Assembly (NCBI GenBank): GCA_002685335.1
Contig: NYWY01000047.1
Span: forward strand, 1-10,092
Direction: 5' to 3'
From: Planctomycetaceae bacterium
Lineage (GTDB): Bacteria; Planctomycetota; Phycisphaerae; Phycisphaerales; SM1A02
Length of the DNA: 10,092 bases
The notes under the pieces are model-generated. The model ran no database searches. It was given only the letters and a program-made list of their open reading frames with translations, and was not told the origin of the DNA. The position numbers and the translations under genes are program-made. Positions 7,419 through 10,092 of the stretch are shown piece by piece. The first letter of the stretch is position 1. Each line of letters begins with the position of its first letter.

Positions 7419-7435
7419 GGGCTCCTGAAGAGCCC
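7419..7435 (+). promoter_or_regulatory. 5' UTR hairpin next to the ribosome binding site
   Basis: GGGCTC (7419-7424) and GAGCCC (7430-7435) form a 6-bp stem with a CTGAA loop, ending 4 nt before AGGAGG. CTCCT at 7422-7426, overlapping this stem and loop, could instead pair with AGGAG at 7440-7444, so two exclusive folds are possible: one frees and one masks the ribosome binding site. Short stems of this kind arise by chance in GC-rich DNA. Confidence 0.3.
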
Positions 7436-7439
7436 GGCC

Positions 7440-7445
7440 AGGAGG
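7440..7445 (+). promoter_or_regulatory. Strong ribosome binding site AGGAGG
   Basis: A perfect AGGAGG lies 5 nt before the ATG at 7451. It is the best ribosome binding site in the window and suggests good expression of the exported protein. Confidence 0.75.
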
Positions 7446-7450
7446 CTCAC

Positions 7451-9232
7451 ATGCGATCAGTCGGCACCATGATCTTCACCGCCCTCGCGTCCAGCATCGC
7501 CATGGCAGCCAGCGCCCCCCCCGGGTCGGGCCTCTCAGAAGAGGAAGCCAAACAGGGCATTCAAGACCTTGGTGGAGAGATCAAGGCTGCCAGACTGTTC
7601 GGGCTTCTCGAGGACGACGCCGCCCGCGACCTGTACTTCGAGATCCTCGAATTCCAATACGGAGAGGGGAAGGGCGACGCCAAGGAGGATGAAGGGGAGG
7701 ATGAGCAGGAGGAGGATGGCAAGGGACGTGGAGGCATGACCTTCGCCCGCTTCCTGGTCCCCGACGGTGGTGACTTCACCACGCTCTTTCGACCGGAGTT
7801 CGTGTCCCGGGACATCGCACCGCTCGCGGCGGTCGTCGGCGACGACGCCGGACTGGTCGCGGTGATCGAATCACTGCTCGAAGACTACGAACAGGAGTTC
7901 GAGATCCGAAGCGCGGCGTTCCAGGAGTCGCTCGACGTCGCACGGTCCGGATATGAGTTCGCCCTCATCGAACAGTCCCTGGGTCTCATTCCCGAAATCC
8001 CGCTGACCCGGGCGGAAATCGACCGACGCGTGGACGTCTGGAACGCCGAGAGCGGCCTGGGCCGACGAGACCCGGGCATGGTCGCCGACTGGGCGGAACG
8101 AAAGATCACGGCATTGCAGAGTCGGGTTGGACGACTGCGGGAAGTCGTCGCCGCCCTGACCGCGAAGATCGAGGCCGACGGAGGCGCCCCGAGCGCCCGT
8201 GAACTCCTGGCGATGATGGCCGCCCTCCGCCAGGCCCGCATCGAACTCCGCCAGGTCCTTGAAGCGAACCTGCAATCCGTGGTGCCGGACGCGATGGCGT
8301 CGGACATCCAGGCCGCGCTCGATCGCATCCGCCTCGAACACGGCCGGATCGACGCGAGGTTCGGAGGCGCCGAGATCGATCTGGAACGGGCCGTTCTGCG
8401 ATCCGAACTCCCGAAGGAGACCGAAGCTTCGGTCCTCGAGGAACTGGTCGCGGCCAACGCCCTGATCGCCGACCTCGTCGATGCCCGAACCGCGGCCCGG
8501 GTCGAGCGAGAAGCCAAGGCGGCGCAATTGCTTGCCGCCGAGGTCGAAGGCGATGAAGCGCGGCTGTCCCAACGTTCCCGGGCCGTGATGACGGCTGCAG
8601 ACCGTGAAATCGCATCCGGTCTCGCCGTTCGGGACGCCATCCTCGGACAGATGATGCAGATCCACGAAACCCTCGTCGAGGTGGATCCCAGCCTCGCCGC
8701 AGGATTCCTGGAAATCGCCCGCCGTGACGGTTTTCCCGATCAGATGCGTCGTCGCTGGTGCGAGCGGGCCCTCGAGGCGGCGATGCGGATCCCGGAGTTG
8801 ACGGAGGTCACGCTCGAGGCGATCCTCGAGCTCCAAGTTTACGTGGACGAGCGACTCGAGTCACTGCAGGCCCAGGCGATCGAAGATCGAATCGTCCTTG
8901 AACCCCGACTGGGAAGGGCGATGGTGGATGGGCTCGAGGACGACTTCGCAAGCGCCAAGGACATGGGCGACAAGACCTGGAGAGAGCCCGGCTTCGAACA
9001 ATTCGATCGGCTCGACGACGAGATCGGCCGGCGACTCCTCGCGATCCTCGGATCCGAGCTCGTGACCTCGCTCCCCCAGCATGAATCTCTGGGGACACTC
9101 CGGCCCGAGAATAAATCGGAGGGCAAGGGGGATGCCAAGGGAGACACCAAATCCCGCTCCGATGGGAAGGCACGAGGTTCCAAACGCACGGGTGGTGGCG
9201 CCAAGGGTGGCCGCAATTCCGGCGGCAAGTGA
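7451..9232 (+). CDS. Exported helical protein of unknown function with charged low-complexity segments
   Basis: 593 residues; I do not recognise a family. The N-terminus (MRSVGTMIFTALASSIAMAASA, quoted in parts: basic start, hydrophobic 5-19, AxA sites near 19-22) looks like a cleavable Sec signal peptide. Residues 29-70 are helical and charged. Residues 71-95 form a Gly/Lys/Asp/Glu tract containing GKGDAKED and EDEQEED. The body (about 96-545) is rich in Ala, Glu, Arg and Leu, with long predicted helices, notably about 215-275, 280-320 and 325-400, suggesting coiled coil or a helical bundle. There is no obvious catalytic motif. The tail (551-593) is Lys/Gly/Ser-rich, repeats GKGDAK, and ends GGAKGGRNSGGK. 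It would be soluble periplasmic or attached to the envelope. It is preceded by a strong ribosome binding site and followed 75 nt later by an ankyrin lipoprotein, which may be co-expressed. The reading frame and start are secure, but function is open. Confidence 0.85.
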   Translation: MRSVGTMIFTALASSIAMAASAPPGSGLSEEEAKQGIQDLGGEIKAARLFGLLEDDAARDLYFEILEFQYGEGKGDAKEDEGEDEQEEDGKGRGGMTFARFLVPDGGDFTTLFRPEFVSRDIAPLAAVVGDDAGLVAVIESLLEDYEQEFEIRSAAFQESLDVARSGYEFALIEQSLGLIPEIPLTRAEIDRRVDVWNAESGLGRRDPGMVADWAERKITALQSRVGRLREVVAALTAKIEADGGAPSARELLAMMAALRQARIELRQVLEANLQSVVPDAMASDIQAALDRIRLEHGRIDARFGGAEIDLERAVLRSELPKETEASVLEELVAANALIADLVDARTAARVEREAKAAQLLAAEVEGDEARLSQRSRAVMTAADREIASGLAVRDAILGQMMQIHETLVEVDPSLAAGFLEIARRDGFPDQMRRRWCERALEAAMRIPELTEVTLEAILELQVYVDERLESLQAQAIEDRIVLEPRLGRAMVDGLEDDFASAKDMGDKTWREPGFEQFDRLDDEIGRRLLAILGSELVTSLPQHESLGTLRPENKSEGKGDAKGDTKSRSDGKARGSKRTGGGAKGGRNSGGK

Positions 9233-9307
9233 AACCGACGGGCACGGGCCTTCGACCCGGCTCTTTCAGGCCGGCACTCCCCCCTCACTCAAGGATCATC
9301 GGTCTAC

Positions 9308-10092
9308 ATGCGAAACCGTGTCACCATCGTCACTCTGGCCCTGACCTCGATCATCGCGGGCTGCGGCGACTCCGATTCGACCACCCCATCCAATGGCGAT
9401 GCCTCGGTCTCAGCCGGTCGCTCGACGATCGTCGACCTCTGGACGCCGGCCGCAATCGGTGACACCGGAATCCTCAAGGTGCGGCTCGACGATGGTGCCG
9501 ATGTGAACGCCCTCGATTCGGACGCAAGCATGACCCCCCTCGCATTCGCCGCCAACTTCGGCCAGGTCACGGCGGTCAAAATGCTCCTCGAGGCTGGCGC
9601 CGCTCCGGACGCCCGCAATGGAAACGGAAGCACCGCGGTCCTCGGGGCCGCGTTCTTCGGACGACCCGAATGCCTGAAGCTCCTCCTGGACGCCGGGGCG
9701 GATCCAGAGCTCGCCGACGAGAATGGCACCACGACCTTCACCGCACTGTCCGTCCCCTGGGATTTCACGAAAGCGATCGCCGATCTCTTCGGTATGCCGC
9801 TGGAACGGCAGCCGCTGGAGATCGGGCGCAAAAGGTGCTGGGAGCGTCTTGGACCCATGGTCAACATCTGGACCGCGGCCGCCACTGGAGAGATCACCGC
9901 CCTGAAGGCCCGCATGGCCGAGGGCGTCGACGTCGACGCCCGGAATCCGATGGCCGCGGCGACCCCGCTGGCCATCGCGGCGAACTTCGGCAGGCTTGAG
10001 GTGGTCGAGATTCTCATCGACGCCGGAGCGAACCCCAATGCCCTGGATGCGAATGGAGGCACTCCAGTCCTCGGCGCCGCCTTCTTCGGACG
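9308..10092 (+). CDS. Ankyrin-repeat lipoprotein with a 143-residue internal duplication, 3' end beyond the window
   Basis: Open for 261 codons to the window edge, with no stop seen. The signal peptide ends in a lipobox, IAGC, with the lipidated Cys19. Gly at +2 gives no clear sorting cue. A Ser/Asp/Gly linker covers 20-40. Ankyrin repeats follow at about 46-75, 76-107 and 108-140, with TPLAFAANFG, LLEAGA and LLLDAGADPELAD cores. A non-canonical spacer (141-183, containing WDFTKAIADLFGMPLE and CWERLG) comes next, then a second ankyrin block from 184 that parallels the first at an exact 143-residue offset. My hand alignment of 41-118 with 184-261 gives 41 of 78 identities without gaps. Ankyrin stacks bind protein partners; the lipid anchor places this one in the periplasm or at the outer envelope. 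AGGA at 9292-9295 is 12 nt upstream, a rather long spacing. The preceding exported protein is the obvious candidate partner, by context only. Confidence 0.88.
   Translation, partial: MRNRVTIVTLALTSIIAGCGDSDSTTPSNGDASVSAGRSTIVDLWTPAAIGDTGILKVRLDDGADVNALDSDASMTPLAFAANFGQVTAVKMLLEAGAAPDARNGNGSTAVLGAAFFGRPECLKLLLDAGADPELADENGTTTFTALSVPWDFTKAIADLFGMPLERQPLEIGRKRCWERLGPMVNIWTAAATGEITALKARMAEGVDVDARNPMAAATPLAIAANFGRLEVVEILIDAGANPNALDANGGTPVLGAAFFG
9428..10092 (+). repeat. Higher-order internal repeat (429-nt period) in the ankyrin lipoprotein gene
   Basis: Unit 1 starts at 9428 (IVDLWTPAAIGD) and unit 2 at 9857 (MVNIWTAAATGE). They align without gaps to the window end: DDGADVNA with AEGVDVDA, TPLAFAANFG with TPLAIAANFG, and VLGAAFFG with VLGAAFFG. 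The DNA has diverged at many third positions, so this is an old duplication rather than an assembly artefact. Unit 2 is cut off by the window end. Confidence 0.85.

Noticed and set aside
7661..7735. Purine-rich tract in the exported protein gene as a separate repeat element or recent insertion
   Set aside because: It stays in frame, encodes a Glu/Asp/Lys low-complexity segment, and has no flanking direct repeats.
9245..9274. Small hairpins between the exported protein gene and the ankyrin lipoprotein gene as a terminator
   Set aside because: Stems of only 4-5 bp with competing pairings and no T tract; ordinary for GC-rich spacer DNA.

Overview
The window looks like chromosomal DNA of a planctomycete, most likely from the Phycisphaerae. 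This is an inference. The supports are high GC throughout, two consecutive proteins with the N-terminal prepilin methylation signature and large divergent ectodomains that are greatly expanded in Planctomycetota and Verrucomicrobiota, and an NfeD/flotillin operon of the type common in these bacteria. All credible genes lie on the plus strand. I see no mobile element, CRISPR array, tRNA or rRNA.

Region 1 (about 1-2012): two tandem paralogous genes for type IV pilin-like/pseudopilin-like secreted or envelope proteins, closed by a strong near-symmetrical hairpin terminator at 1980-2010.

Region 2 (about 2061-7310): a tightly packed run of five genes. A long NfeD protein (signal peptide, ClpP-like serine protease domain, membrane block, OB-fold) overlaps a short NfeD (membrane segments plus OB-fold) by ATGA. 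After 42 nt comes the flotillin-like FloA. These three form the classic NfeD/flotillin membrane-microdomain unit. After 29 nt comes a family 2 glycosyltransferase of the polyprenyl-phosphate sugar transferase type, which overlaps by ATGA a multispanning flippase-like protein (lysylphosphatidylglycerol synthase transmembrane-region family). The last pair is expected to act on lipid-linked sugars at the same membrane. The spacing suggests, but does not prove, co-transcription of all five.

Region 3 (about 7287-10092): a 164-nt leader region with a T7 tract, a short palindrome and a hairpin beside a perfect AGGAGG ribosome binding site. It is followed by a 593-residue exported protein that I cannot assign to a family (helical, with an acidic low-complexity tract near the N-terminus and a basic low-complexity tail). 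After 75 nt comes an ankyrin-repeat lipoprotein that runs off the end of the window. Its ankyrin region repeats at a higher order, with an exact 143-residue period.

Nothing here amounts to a clearly new system. The most unusual parts are the last two genes (the unassigned charge-segregated exported protein and the duplicated ankyrin lipoprotein) and the coupling of the NfeD/FloA unit to a lipid-sugar transferase/flippase pair. There is no gene-free stretch longer than 300 bases.
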